DNA of 64,000 bases from Moesziomyces globuligerus (GCA_030849465.1 JARVLF010000020.1:310001-374000); one strand, 5' to 3'. Counted from the stretch's first letter, positions 10,424-20,817 are shown. A program made the numbers and translations. Notes: generated by a model not told the origin, from the letters alone.

Positions 10424-10561
10424 CGCTCTCTGCAACTGTCGCATCCCACCGTCGCCGTGTTCCTCGCGACCTCCGGCTCTGCACCCACCGCCTCGCGACC
10501 TACAGCCTCGCCTCGCGACCGCATCCCCATTGCCCACTAACCAACCTTAGAACCATCTACC

Positions 10562-12672
10562 ATGTCCCAAAACATCGTAAGTGCCTGCCACTCTCCCCAT
10601 CCTTCTCCTTCATCTTACGGCTCCAGACGCTCATCATCCCCGATCCTCCAAACCCGTCGCGTCATCCACAGGCATCCCGTCGCATCCCACTGCGCACGCG
10701 CAGCACCACCTCCGCCGCCGGCGCCCAGTCCAAGGAGAATGCGGGCGCCACCGGCGTCTCCTCGAGATCGACTCGATACGGTCTAGACGCCGGCGCTGCC
10801 GATGCTGGGCCATCCAAGCCCGCCTCCACCGTCACCGCACCCACCAAGGCCTCGGCCGCCTCGGCCGCTTCCGGCGTTCTCGGAACTCGGAAGAGGGCTG
10901 CGCTCGGTGACCTCACCAACGCCAACCGAACGCGCACTAACATGGCTGGCAACGATGACAAGGGCAAGGCGGCTCTCAAGGACGCCATCAAGCCCCGCGC
11001 TACCGCCTCGTCATCCATCTCGTCGCGATCGACCGTTGCTGCCGCTGCCACCACCGTCGCCACCACCACCACCACCGGCGTCGGAGCCGCTCGTCGCGTT
11101 GTCCGTACCCGCCCCACCGCCGCCACCACCGTAGATGCTGCTGCTACTGCAGCTGCAGAACGTCCCTTCCGCGCGTCTAGACGTGTCGCCGGCACCACCG
11201 CCTCCACCGCCTCTGGCATCCCCGCGGCGACATCACGAGCCTCGGCCGCCACCAACACCGCCGCCGCCGCCGCGACCCGCAAAGGGTCGATGGTTCGCAC
11301 CACTTCGGCCAGCTCGCAGACCGGCATCCGTCACGCAGGCTCCGCCAACGCGATCAGCTCGGCGGCCGCTCACGCGCCCACAGCTGCTGTCCCGACACGC
11401 TCGACCAAGATGCAGCTCAACGAGGTGCGTGAGACCGACGACAAGGTCGAGGCACCCCAGGCCAAGCGTCTCAAGACGGAGCAGGGTGCGGCCAAGCCCG
11501 CCAAGGACGAAGGCTGGGAGGACCTGGACGCCGAGGATGCCGAGGACCCGCTCATGGTGGCCGAGTATGTCAACGACATCTTTGAATACATGAAGGAGCT
11601 CGAGATCATCAACATGCCCAACGGCGACTACATGTCGCAGCAGAAGGAGATCAACTGGGAGGTGCGCGCCATCCTCATCGACTGGCTCGTCGACATCCAC
11701 GCCAAGTTCCGTCTGCTGCCCGAGACGCTCTACCTGGCGGTCAACATCATCGACCGCTTCCTCTCGCGCCGCACCATCTCGCTCTCCAAGCTGCAGCTCG
11801 TCGGCGTCACGGCCATGTTCATCGCTTCCAAGTACGAGGAGGTCATGTGCCCGTCCATCCAGAACTTCTACTATCTGGCCGACGGCGGCTACACCGATGT
11901 GGAGATCCTGCGCGCCGAGCGATACGTGCTCAAGGTGCTCGATTTTAGCATGTCGTACGCCAACCCGATGAACTTCCTGCGCCGCATCAGCAAGGCGGAC
12001 AACTACGACATCCAGACGCGCACGGTGGCCAAGTACTTTATGGAGATCTCGCTGCTCGACTACCGGCTGATGGAGCACCCGCCTTCGCTGGTGGCGGCGG
12101 CGTCGGTGTGGTTGGCGCGCGAGGTGCTCGAGCGCGGCGAGTGGACGCCGACGCTGGTGCACTACTCGACCTACTCGGAGCAGGAGCTGCTGGGTACCGC
12201 CGAGATCATGCTCGACTACTGCCTGCGTCCCACGGCGCACAGCTTCTTCCACAAGAAGTACGCGCACAAGAAGTTCATGCGCGCCTCGACGTACGTCATC
12301 GACTGGGCCAAGCGCGAGTTCCCCGAGGGTGTGGTGGGCGACAACGAGGAGCAGGACCTCAACGTGCTTCGCATCGATCTGTACGATCGCAAGGCGATCG
12401 AGCGTCCCGAGTTGTCGCCGCTGGCCACGTCGCGCGCCAACACGCCCGCTTCGGCCCAGGCTCTGTTCGATGCCGAGCCGAGTCAGAACAACGACGAGGC
12501 GGACGAGACCGTCTCGTACGCCCACGACGAGTCGGACGAGGTGGACGACGAGGAGCTCGACGAGGAGCTCGACGAGCTGCCAGAGTCCAAGCCCGTCCAC
12601 CACGCGCGCCAAGATACCCGCCACGTCCTCCAGGACGTGACCAACAACTACGACGCCCAAGAGACCTTCTGA
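10562..12672 (+). CDS. B-type mitotic cyclin (Clb/Cdc13 family), one intron
   Basis: Exon 1 is 10562-10576 (MSQNI); intron 10577-10671 begins GTAAGT and ends CACAG; exon 2 is 10672-12672, giving 671 residues. A KEN box is at 26-28 and a destruction box RAALGDLTN at 80-88, as expected for an APC/C substrate. The cyclin N-box is at about 303-430 (RAILIDWLVDIH at 337-348) and the C-box at about 432-550. The protein activates Cdk1 for S phase or mitosis. Residues 100-250 are Ala/Thr low complexity, and 610-645 are acidic. A second D-box-like motif, RHVLQDVTN (655-663), lies at the extreme C-terminus. Smuts have two B cyclins, and I cannot say which one this is. The frame extending upstream to 10273 runs through the intron and is not used. 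Confidence 0.93.
10577..10671 (+). other. Intron in cyclin gene
   Basis: A 95-base GT..AG intron directly after codon 5, phase 0. The donor is GTAAGT and the acceptor CACAG. Removing it joins a short Met-initiated exon to the continuous cyclin frame, which otherwise lacks a sensible start. Confidence 0.85.
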
Positions 12673-12886
12673 TCTCGTCGCTCAGAAAACAAATCCTTCA
12701 TATCATCTTGACCTTTATGCATCCATCAAAGCCTATCAAAGCATTGTTTTGGCCCCCCGCTCTCCCCTTTTCCACCTTTCTCCTCGTCGTGTAACGCTCC
12801 GGTTCCCGTAACATTCACACTTGTTCATTCGATGCCGTGTGCTGATCTTGCGATGTGTGGATTGAAAGTTGGACGGAGGGGAGGGC

Positions 12887-14026
12887 TTAGGAGGGGGAGG
12901 ATGGGGGAAGGAAGAGGGCGGTTTTGAGGCGGGCGGTGAGGAGGGCGTGGTTGGCTTCGGCGGCGAGCTTGCGGGCGTCGTGGGCGGGCGTGGCGAGGAC
13001 GGAGGAGGCGGCCTTCTTGTGCATCTCGTCGACGAGCTTATCTGGGCTTGTGGGCTGGGGAGACTTGTCGTCCGACTTGTCCTTCTTGGGAGGATGCGGG
13101 AGGGGATTGGAAGATGCAGAGGAGCGGTGGGTGATGCCCGGTTGGGATTGGGCCAACTTTCCAGCGAGGTCGCGAATCTGATCGGTGGTGTAGGCACGAT
13201 TGGTCACAAGAGGCGATTGGGCGAGCGTGTTTTGCCAGTACTTGTTCCAAAGCAGTTCGACGAGCTTGGTATCGAGACTGCTCTTAAAGTGTTCGACCTT
13301 GAGCGGATAGTACTGGGAAGCGTGAACGCCAAAGTCCTCGATCTTGTTGAGCGGAACGCTCTGCACTCCCTTGGCTTCGTCCGTCTCGGCAGTATAGCCT
13401 TCGGGAAACGTGCGGAAGGCACCGATGTCCACCTTGCCCGTAGAGATGGTGCGGTTGGGATCAATGACGATCGCCACGAAGGGGTCCTGGAACTGCTGGT
13501 TGGTGCGCTGCGTGTTGACGTCGATCCCGCTCAGCCAACATCCGTAGCCCGGATGGCTGTGATACCAGCCAACGACGTTTTCCAGTCGACCGACCTGCTT
13601 GCTGTTGTCCAGATACTGCACCATGTACTCGTACGCTTCGTTCTGCGCATTGACGCGCGTCTCGGTTCCCTCGACCGGCAGCGCAAACGAATCCATCACA
13701 TAGAGCGTACGATTGTCCACGTCGATCTTGCCCTGCATCAGCCCCATGATCTCGTAGATCCCGCCCGAGCGCGCGTGCATCACCATCTTGATCAGCGCCA
13801 CAGCAGAGATGCGCACCGTGGTGAAAAAGTGCGGATCGCTCTTCCACGGCTGCGCCCGCAGCACCGCGCGCTGCGCCTCGTTGTCGTACGCAAAGATCGC
13901 GTCGAGCGACGAAGCGTCCAGCGGAAGGATGTCGTTGTTCAGCTCAAAGTTCGCCTGCGCCATCGTCCCGGATGGACCGGATGCTGATGCGGCCGCCATC
14001 GTGGTGCGTGTCTCCAGTGGAGTCAA
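12887..14026 (-). CDS. CSN5: COP9 signalosome subunit 5 (Jab1/CSN5) deneddylase
   Basis: An MPN/JAMM metalloprotease of 379 residues from the first Met; Met10 and Met22 are alternative starts, and homology begins near residue 28. The zinc motif is intact: Glu92 in YEIMGLMQG, and [14 protein letters not shown] with His156, His158 and Asp169. CSN5 is the catalytic subunit of the COP9 signalosome and cleaves Nedd8/Rub1 from cullins, so it controls SCF ligases. The C-terminal part (about 250-325, [10 protein letters not shown] onward) matches the helical CSN5 tail, and the last 50 residues are low complexity. It sits downstream of PTEN on the same strand and is convergent with the cyclin gene, 214 bases apart. 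Confidence 0.97.
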   Translation of the reverse strand: MTPLETRTTMAAASASGPSGTMAQANFELNNDILPLDASSLDAIFAYDNEAQRAVLRAQPWKSDPHFFTTVRISAVALIKMVMHARSGGIYEIMGLMQGKIDVDNRTLYVMDSFALPVEGTETRVNAQNEAYEYMVQYLDNSKQVGRLENVVGWYHSHPGYGCWLSGIDVNTQRTNQQFQDPFVAIVIDPNRTISTGKVDIGAFRTFPEGYTAETDEAKGVQSVPLNKIEDFGVHASQYYPLKVEHFKSSLDTKLVELLWNKYWQNTLAQSPLVTNRAYTTDQIRDLAGKLAQSQPGITHRSSASSNPLPHPPKKDKSDDKSPQPTSPDKLVDEMHKKAASSVLATPAHDARKLAAEANHALLTARLKTALFLPPSSPS

Positions 14027-14423
14027 GTTGGGTCAGTCCGGTGAGATGAGGTGGATGATCGAGTGCGGCTTGACCAGGATGTTTGGCCTCGAGAGCTGGG
14101 CAGAAGGTCCTATGCGTGGCTCCGATAGAGTCGGTGCTGAAGAGGCGTGCAGGAGCGCTGGATCGTGGAAGGGAGCGAGATGGATCGCAGCGACAAGGCG
14201 GTAGGGACAGTGAGCCGCGCATAAGGACATGCTCAGGTGAGCGTGGCTCGAGCGATCCTCCACTCGGCGTTCACAGTTCCTCGCGCACGCCCTGCTGAAA
14301 GTAGAATCTAACATGATAACTTAAATTCGGCTAGCCCTGTTCTTCTCTAACCCTAACGTTCTGACACACACACGGCCCACACATCCCAACGGCTGCTGGT
14401 GTATAGTACATTGTTGTGAACTC
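14027..14423. promoter_or_regulatory. CSN5 promoter and PTEN 3' region
   Basis: About 400 bases between two minus-strand genes. It contains the telomere-like box at 14347-14357 followed by a short CA run. No gene is seen. Confidence 0.5.
14347..14357 (+). promoter_or_regulatory. Telomere-like box CTAACCCTAAC
   Basis: Eleven bases match the fungal telomere repeat (TTAGGG on the minus strand), about 320 bases upstream of CSN5. Such boxes in fungal promoters can bind Myb-type TTAGGG factors (Tbf1, Teb1 or Tay1 families). I see no longer telomeric tract nearby. Confidence 0.4.
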
Positions 14424-16964
14424 TCATCTATAGTGGTCGTCGTCGGTGGCGTTGACGAGCTCTTCTTGTTCGCCGACGCTGATCCACTCCCACTCGACCT
14501 CGATCGCCACGAGGCCGAGAGGCTGTTTGCGGAAGTCGATCTCGTCCTTCTCGAATCGGATCTGGGTGCGTGCGCCCGTGCTGACCATACCCGACACGCC
14601 CGCATCTGGGTCTTCGAACGAAGGGATGAACCAGCACCAGCCGGCCGAGGCGACGTCGGGCAGCTTGGCGTGCTTGCTGCCCGTGCGACCGACGAGCACC
14701 TTGACGCACACCTCGCGGTCGGCGTCCAGCACCTGCCCGACGACGAGCGCCTCGGTGTCAGTGGCCGTGTCGGCCTTGGCGGTGCTCGGAAGGTACGAAG
14801 TCGACGAGGGTGGCGTGACGTCGCTGCGGGACTTGCGCCCCTCGTCGCTGGGCGTACGGAAGATGCCGGAAGCCTTGCGCGTCATGCGACGCAGCAGCGG
14901 CCCATCGCGCGGCTTGCTCGCTGCGCTATCCGGCGCCAGGTGACTGCCATGCGAAGCGTCGGCAGCTTGGCTGCGTGCAGCATGCTCGGCTGCCTCGTCG
15001 GGCGAGGCAGCCGCCGACGAGTAGTAGCCCGAGTCGGCGCTCGACGTGGAAGAATGACGGCCCTGCGCGCCCTGCTGCTGCGGCTCGAACGTGTACTTCC
15101 ACAGCTTCTCGGATTGCTTGCCACTGCTGTGCGGTGCCTCGATGGCGGTGCGCGGCTGACTTTCGGGCAGGAGGGCAAAGTAGTTGAGCTGGGGCTGGTC
15201 GTCCCTCCAGTCGAAGGCCCTTGCGCGCTCTGCCTCTGCCTTGACGTGGACGCCCCAGTTGCCGATCTTGGTCTCGTGGTCGTCGCAGAACTTGTTGCCG
15301 TCCCAGCACTGGAGGTCGGAGGCCTTTCTGCGGAGCGTCTTGAGGTACTGCTTCTGCTGCTGCTCCTCGGCGTCGAGATCGCCTGCGAGGCCGGAGGGAT
15401 CGTGCTGGCCAAACGCCTTTGCTCGGCGTCGCGCGTGTCGCTCCCACGACTCGAGGCGGTCGACGAGCGTGTCCTCGTAGCGCACGAGCTGGACGCTGAG
15501 CGAGTCCGAGTGCGGCACGAGGCGCTCGAGCCAGCTCTGCGCGCCCTGGGCCGAGGGCGAGGCGCGGCGCTCGACCGAGATGCGCGTGATGCGGATCTGG
15601 CGACGCGGCTGGCGCACGACCGAGGTCATGGCGAGCCGCGCATCGCGTCCGGAGAGCATGCGTGTCCAGTAGCCCACCCATCTGCGCTGACTCGGGATCG
15701 AGACACCCATGCGCGGCTTCTTGGTATCGGCGTGATCCTCGGTGTTCTGATTCACAGCCAGCGAGTCTGCCTCGTCGTCCGCCTCGGGCTGATGGACGAA
15801 CGAATCCATCATCGACGAGCTGAGGTCGTTGTGGGCGCTGCCGTAGAAGGGGGCCGGGTCGGCGTTGGACATGCTGGTGCTCGCCCTGCTGTGCGTGGCG
15901 AAGCGCGAGTGCAGGCCTGCGCTAAAGTCGTTGGTGCTCATGCTGGTCCTGTGCAGAGCGTCGCAGCTGCGACCTGCGGGACCCGCTCCGAGGGCGCGCA
16001 GAGAGATGGTCGACGCGGCAGCCGAGGGCATTGCGCCGGTCGAGTGCGCCGAGGGACGGAGGCCGGCGGCGTTGGATCGTGCACGTCGACGACCGGAGGC
16101 CTTCTTAGCGGACTGCGGCTTCATGCGGCGTTGGGTGTGCAGGTCAAAGATGGTCTGGAGGCGCGTGGAGATCTGGTCGATCTCGGCTTGCGGGTCGTGA
16201 TCGTGGTTGCGGATGATGCTCTGCTCGGGAGCCAGGGAGGGTCTCCTGCGGAGCGTACCGCGCGCTGACAATGAGCCGCCAGCGTTGATGGACTCGCCCG
16301 GAGCAGTGTCGGCCCATGCGGCCGAACGGGGAATCTGGAGAGTCATGCTGCTGCTGCGTGCGGGAGGCTGGGGTGCATCTTCGTCGAGGGACTGCATGGG
16401 TTGGCGCTGGACCGGGTCAGCTTGGCGCGTCGGCTCGGCAGGGACTGCGGTGTCGTCGGAGGGAGCTGGGGGCCTCTGCATCTTGCTGTAGTTCTTGATG
16501 CTGGTGGGCGCGGTGGGGAGGTAGGGCAAGGAGACGAGGTAGCAGCAGGTCATGGTGCCGGAGCGGCCCTTGCCGGCCTTGCAGTGGATGACGGCGGTGG
16601 CGTCCGGGTCGGACTCCAAGTAGTCGGTGATGTCGGCGACGAAGAGGGGAATGAGGCTGAGGGGCGGGACGTGGTGGTCGGGAAAGGGAAAGCGAGAGAC
16701 CCTTTCGTAGAACTCGTCGGCATCGTACGAGTTTTCGGTGACAGGACAGAAGTTGTAGACGCGGTAGAGGTCATCGTGTCGCTTGTCGAGGAAGCGACGG
16801 ACATCGGAGCGCTTGTTGCGGTAGAGGGACTGGACGCCCGAGGCGGGGAATCCCATGATGATGATGTGATCCGTGACATAGGTAAGGTCGAGATCGAGGT
16901 CCAGCAGCGGGTCCTTGAAGCGAGCCTTCTGGCCGCTGACGATGCGACGAGCGATGGAGGCCAT
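14424..16964 (-). CDS. PTEN: PTEN-type phosphoinositide 3-phosphatase with split catalytic domain
   Basis: 846 residues. The catalytic loop HCKAGKGRSGT has Cys128 and Arg134, and the general acid segment FPDHHVPP has Asp96, both as in PTEN, which dephosphorylates PIP3 at the 3 position. Upstream, YLDLTYVT-like and GFPASGVQSLYRN segments (about 24-51) match the PTEN N-terminus. In human PTEN the domain continues directly to TIPSQRRYV; here the equivalent VSIPSQRRWV starts at 421, so about 270 residues rich in Ser, Ala and Arg intervene. A short FDLHTQRRMK stretch (273-282) inside the insert resembles another conserved fungal PTEN piece. A C2-like region follows, with low-complexity inserts and a C-terminal beta-rich end. 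No in-frame stop or compelling splice pair removes the insert. Confidence 0.92.
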   Translation of the reverse strand: MASIARRIVSGQKARFKDPLLDLDLDLTYVTDHIIIMGFPASGVQSLYRNKRSDVRRFLDKRHDDLYRVYNFCPVTENSYDADEFYERVSRFPFPDHHVPPLSLIPLFVADITDYLESDPDATAVIHCKAGKGRSGTMTCCYLVSLPYLPTAPTSIKNYSKMQRPPAPSDDTAVPAEPTRQADPVQRQPMQSLDEDAPQPPARSSSMTLQIPRSAAWADTAPGESINAGGSLSARGTLRRRPSLAPEQSIIRNHDHDPQAEIDQISTRLQTIFDLHTQRRMKPQSAKKASGRRRARSNAAGLRPSAHSTGAMPSAAASTISLRALGAGPAGRSCDALHRTSMSTNDFSAGLHSRFATHSRASTSMSNADPAPFYGSAHNDLSSSMMDSFVHQPEADDEADSLAVNQNTEDHADTKKPRMGVSIPSQRRWVGYWTRMLSGRDARLAMTSVVRQPRRQIRITRISVERRASPSAQGAQSWLERLVPHSDSLSVQLVRYEDTLVDRLESWERHARRRAKAFGQHDPSGLAGDLDAEEQQQKQYLKTLRRKASDLQCWDGNKFCDDHETKIGNWGVHVKAEAERARAFDWRDDQPQLNYFALLPESQPRTAIEAPHSSGKQSEKLWKYTFEPQQQGAQGRHSSTSSADSGYYSSAAASPDEAAEHAARSQAADASHGSHLAPDSAASKPRDGPLLRRMTRKASGIFRTPSDEGRKSRSDVTPPSSTSYLPSTAKADTATDTEALVVGQVLDADREVCVKVLVGRTGSKHAKLPDVASAGWCWFIPSFEDPDAGVSGMVSTGARTQIRFEKDEIDFRKQPLGLVAIEVEWEWISVGEQEELVNATDDDHYR

Positions 16965-18879
16965 CTTGGGCTGGGTGCGCGGTTGAGATGGATGATGGTC
17001 TCAGGGTAGAAATTATGCTGAAGCGGGAGGGACTTGGGCGCAGAATGGCGGCCGTGGCGAGCGAGATGTTGCAGGCAGCGTCTAGAAGTGTGGGGGCGTG
17101 TGGTTCATTGTAATGCGGTGCGAGGAGAACGAAGTCTCGAGCGAATGGTTATAGGCAAAGCCATTCGTTCGCAGTTGAGAGGGTGATGGACGGGGGAGGA
17201 GGGATGGGGTGGACGTCAGGGATGCAAAGCAAGGCTGCATATGAGGACGGCCGCCATCTGGGTGGTCAGCAGCCGGGACGAGCAGCCGACGGCGGCGGCG
17301 GTGAGCAGCCAGAGGGAGCTGGGAGTGCGAGGTGAGTGGGGGATGGACAAGAATGACCACGGGGCGCGCCAAGAACTCTTGTCGCAAGCGAGGTCAACGC
17401 TTGCTCACCCACGCCGCCACATGAAGCAATGCAGCCGCAGCCGCCGCCATCCCCTGTCAAGTCACAGCACACGCTGCATCGGCTACATCCGACAGCCATC
17501 CACCCACCTGAGCGAGCTCAACGATATACAGCACCGCTGGCTCGACCCATACCCACGGCCCATGTTGCTCACGCGGCGTTCCTCAAGAGATGCCCGACCC
17601 CGCTTGGCCCGCCTGCGGTTGGTTTGCGAGACGAATGCGTCGCATGCACTCCACTCTGACCTCGCAGCAGAAGCACCCACCTCCCCACTCGTACAGCACA
17701 CACAGACACACACACGACAAGGGCGACATGGCAAGTCTCGAGCTTGCCGCGCACAAACGAGGCTGGATCAGGCACCCAACCCTGGAAAGTAGGTTGCGAA
17801 TTTCCAGTTGGCATGGTTGGGTGACGTAGCCTAGCAGCGTTGCCAACCGAGGCTTTTTTGGGGCAAGCCAGTCGCAGAGTCACGATTGACCTCATCACGC
17901 CGCCTCGCGTGTCGAGTTGCAATTCTCTCGCTTTTCCGGGAAACAGCAACAGCGGGCGGGCGAGCTTTTGTCATGTTGGGCGCAAGATCGGCTTGCAAAT
18001 TGGCCGCGCGCGCTTCTGTCGGGACCGCCCCGCACCAACGCCATTGGAGGAGCGCGCCAAGAAGAGCATGGGGGCCCCTTCTCGACATTGTGCGCATGCA
18101 CGTCGGCCCTCACCACGCCAAGACCAGTGGGCCAACAGAGGCATGTACGGCGCCGAGAGCGGGCTCGACGCATCCGCATCTTCGCCCTCGAGGCCCTGAC
18201 CGCTGCGTCGCTGGCACGTCTTGGCGAGCTCGAGTCGATCGCCCGATCTTGATCTGGCTCGACATGATCCACGCTTTGCGTCTCGCTTTGCGTCTCGCTT
18301 TGCATACTAGCTGCCACGTTCTTGGCATCTCTAGGCTGCCAAGCATTCCTCACCGTCTCGCCTCGCGCTCGCCCCTCCCGCACTCATGCCACCGCTTATC
18401 GTAGCGCTTCCAGACGCCCCTGCTTGCATCTGCGCCACTTTCCACACCTAAACGCATCCCAAGCTCCTGGGTCCAGGGCATTGGACCTCGTCGTTGCCTT
18501 TCTCACAAGTCCCGAGCGGATCGGAGATGTGGGTCGCAAGACGCGCAAGATCGATATTTCGACTTCTGTGTTCAGGCCTTGACGGCATAACAAAATCGAT
18601 CAATTTCGACTCGGAGCCACGCCGCTTGACAGCTGCAGACGCGCCCTCGTGGCCAACATGTGGCTCGTACGATTCTGCACCCTGGCTCGTCCCGGATCTT
18701 CTTCTCATGGCCAAGTCTAAATTGCGCCGACCAACACGCCAACACGCACGCTCACACTACTCACGCGCGCAGAGCAACACCTTTGCAATCCGCAACGCCG
18801 AGCTTCCTTCCTTCCCCCCTTCCCACCACACCTCAAGGACGACTGCCTGCATCCGAACGCTGGCAAACGCTCGAACACC
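16965..18879. other. 1.9 kb intergenic region, divergent promoters of PTEN and aldehyde dehydrogenase
   Basis: No convincing coding frame or RNA gene. It holds a short CA repeat (about 17698-17722), 2.5 copies of a 12-base unit (18274-18303), and TTTCGACT occurring twice at about 18560 and 18605. The segment near 18780-18870 is C/T-rich and probably contains the start of the dehydrogenase transcript. Confidence 0.5.
18274..18303. repeat. 12-base tandem repeat, 2.5 copies
   Basis: CTTTGCGTCTCG occurs at 18274-18285 and 18286-18297, followed by a half copy. It is a non-coding minor repeat. Confidence 0.85.
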
Positions 18880-20817
18880 ATGTCTCTCTCGTCGACCGCC
18901 TCGGTCTGGGGCGAGCAGCTGCACAAGCACATCCAGCTCTTCGTCCTCCAAACCGACCTCTACCTCTTTCAGCTCTTTCCCGTCCTCCGCTCGGGCGCCG
19001 TGCGCTCGCCCGCCGGCCTTCTCTTGACAGGTCTCGTCATCTTCCTCGTCTCGCGCATCGGCTCTTACCTCACCGCCTACCTTGCCGAACAGGGCGTCTC
19101 CGTCTCCATCCCCGCTCCCGCGCAGGCACGCCCGGGATGGTCCTCCACCGTCCTCGACAAACCGCACATCCGCGACGCCAGCAAGCCAGGCAAGATCATC
19201 TGCTACGACCCTGCCACCGCCTACCTCATCGGCGAGGTCGATGCCGACACGCGCGAAACCATCGCCCGCAAGATCTCGCTCGCGCACCAGGCGCAGCTCC
19301 GCTGGGCCCGCTCGTCGTTCGCCGTCCGCAGGAAGGCGCTTCGCACCATGCAGCGCTGGGTCGTCACACACGCAGAGACCATCACCCGCGTCGCCGCCCG
19401 CGACACGGGTAAGACCGCCATCGACGCCGCCTTTGGTGAACTCCTCACCACCTGCAGCAAGCTCGCCTGGACCATCGACAACGGCGAAAACGTCCTCCGC
19501 ACAGAGACCCGCCCCAACAATCTGCTGCTCATCCACAAGGTCTGCGAGGTCAGGCATGTGCCCATGGGCGTCGTCGCCGCTTGCGTCAGCTGGAACTATT
19601 CGGCTCACAACGTCCTCGGTCCCATCATCGCCAGCCTCTTTGCCGGCAATGCCATCGTCGTCAAGGCGAGCGAACTCGTCGCCTGGTCCGCAAGCTACTT
19701 TGTCGATTCCGTCCGCGAGTGTCTCCGCGCCTCTGGCTGCGATCCTGAACTCGTCCAGCTCGTCGTCTGCTTCCCCGAGGAGGCCGAGGCGCTGACCCAG
19801 AGCGCCGAGATCGCCCACATCACCTTCATTGGTTCCGAGCAGGTGGGCAGGATGGTGGCGCAGGCTGCGACCAAAGAGCTCACGCCCGTCACGCTCGAGC
19901 TCGGCGGCAAGGATCCAGCCATTTTGCTCCGCGATGCCGATCTCAGATACTTTGGCTCGACGTTCATGCGCAGCTGCTTCCAGGGCGCCGGCCAGAACTG
20001 CATCGGCATTGAACGCTTCGTCGTCGACGAGGCGATCGTCGAGCGGCTCGTCTCGATCGTCGAGCCGCGCATCCGCGACCTGCAGCTCGGCAGCTTCATG
20101 GATGATGCTCCCTTCGGCACCTCGGCTCGGGGTGAGAGTGGCAAGCAGGGCGGTCGTGTCGATATGGGCGCCATGATCACCGATGCGCGCTTCGCACGTC
20201 TCGAGGAGCTCATCCAGGACGCCGTACGCAGCGGAGCAAAGCTGCTCGTCGGAGGCAAGCGATACGTGCATCCAAAGTGGAAGCACGGCCACTACTTTAG
20301 CCCGACGCTGCTCGTGGGTGTGACGCCCGAGATGGCCATCGCCAACGAAGAGCTCTTCGCTCCTGTCTTTGTCATCATGCCGTTCAAGACGGGCGACTTG
20401 GATGCGGCGATCAAGATCGCCAATGCGACGCGCTATGCGTTGGGCTCGTCCGTCTTTTCGGCCACCCGCGCGCATTGCGAGTACGTCGCGCAGCGCATCC
20501 ACGCCGGCATGGTCAACATCAACGACTTTGGCGTCAGCTACCTCAACCAAGGCCTCCCCTTTGGCGGCGTCAAGAAGAGTGGATACGGAAGATTCGCTGG
20601 CCCAGAAGGTCTGCTCGCCTTGACCCAGCCAAAGGCCGTCACCCGCGATCGCCTCTTCAGCTTGCTCAAGACCGGCATCCCCCCTCCGCTCGACTACCCG
20701 CTCCAGCGTCCTCACCGCTCCTGGAGCTTTGTCAACGCCCTCGTCGGTTTCGCTTACGCTCCCTCCCTCCCTTCCCGCGCCCGCGCCGTCCTAGACCTCA
20801 TCCTCAACTCGGCCTAA
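18880..20817 (+). CDS. Membrane-anchored aldehyde dehydrogenase (Msc7-like)
   Basis: 645 residues of the NAD(P)+-dependent aldehyde dehydrogenase superfamily. The general base is Glu340 in LELGGKD and the nucleophile Cys374 in GAGQNCIG. The SWNY segment (VAACVSWNYSAHN) and the FGGVKKSGYGR end motif are also present. Unlike soluble enzymes, it has an N-terminal extension with a hydrophobic segment at about 44-62 (GLLLTGLVIFLVSRIGSYL). This fits the fungal Msc7-type group, which is membrane bound, probably in the endoplasmic reticulum. The substrate is unknown; oxidation of fatty aldehydes is a reasonable inference. The ATG at 18880 follows a C/T-rich leader. It is convergent with Gle2, about 120 bases apart. 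Confidence 0.92.
   Translation: MSLSSTASVWGEQLHKHIQLFVLQTDLYLFQLFPVLRSGAVRSPAGLLLTGLVIFLVSRIGSYLTAYLAEQGVSVSIPAPAQARPGWSSTVLDKPHIRDASKPGKIICYDPATAYLIGEVDADTRETIARKISLAHQAQLRWARSSFAVRRKALRTMQRWVVTHAETITRVAARDTGKTAIDAAFGELLTTCSKLAWTIDNGENVLRTETRPNNLLLIHKVCEVRHVPMGVVAACVSWNYSAHNVLGPIIASLFAGNAIVVKASELVAWSASYFVDSVRECLRASGCDPELVQLVVCFPEEAEALTQSAEIAHITFIGSEQVGRMVAQAATKELTPVTLELGGKDPAILLRDADLRYFGSTFMRSCFQGAGQNCIGIERFVVDEAIVERLVSIVEPRIRDLQLGSFMDDAPFGTSARGESGKQGGRVDMGAMITDARFARLEELIQDAVRSGAKLLVGGKRYVHPKWKHGHYFSPTLLVGVTPEMAIANEELFAPVFVIMPFKTGDLDAAIKIANATRYALGSSVFSATRAHCEYVAQRIHAGMVNINDFGVSYLNQGLPFGGVKKSGYGRFAGPEGLLALTQPKAVTRDRLFSLLKTGIPPPLDYPLQRPHRSWSFVNALVGFAYAPSLPSRARAVLDLILNSA

Larger units (their letters stand above)
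6743..10561. other. 3.8 kb region without a convincing protein gene, 5' of the cyclin
   Basis: The left part holds the Fbh1 promoter. Open frames here look like translated simple repeats or CT tracts and show no domain. C/T-rich tracts at about 8880-9290 and 10130-10400 look like fungal transcription-start regions. GTAAGT at 9305-9310 could be the donor of a leader intron. The region also holds a pentamer microsatellite (8761-8790), direct repeats at 9711-9740, an SCB-like site at 9941-9947, and a four-residue upstream ORF at 10409. A long spliced cyclin leader or a separate non-coding transcript would both fit. Confidence 0.5.

Noticed and set aside
10273..10671. Continuous cyclin frame upstream of exon 2
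   Set aside because: It has no ATG in good context with homology, runs through C/T-rich leader sequence and the intron, and is explained by the short exon at 10562-10576.
14347..14357. Template region of a telomerase RNA
   Set aside because: The plus strand does read like a template (CUAACCCUAAC), but the flanking genes are CSN5 and PTEN on the other strand. The known Ustilago telomerase RNA comes from the 3' region of an Emi1 mRNA, and no Emi1-like gene is present.
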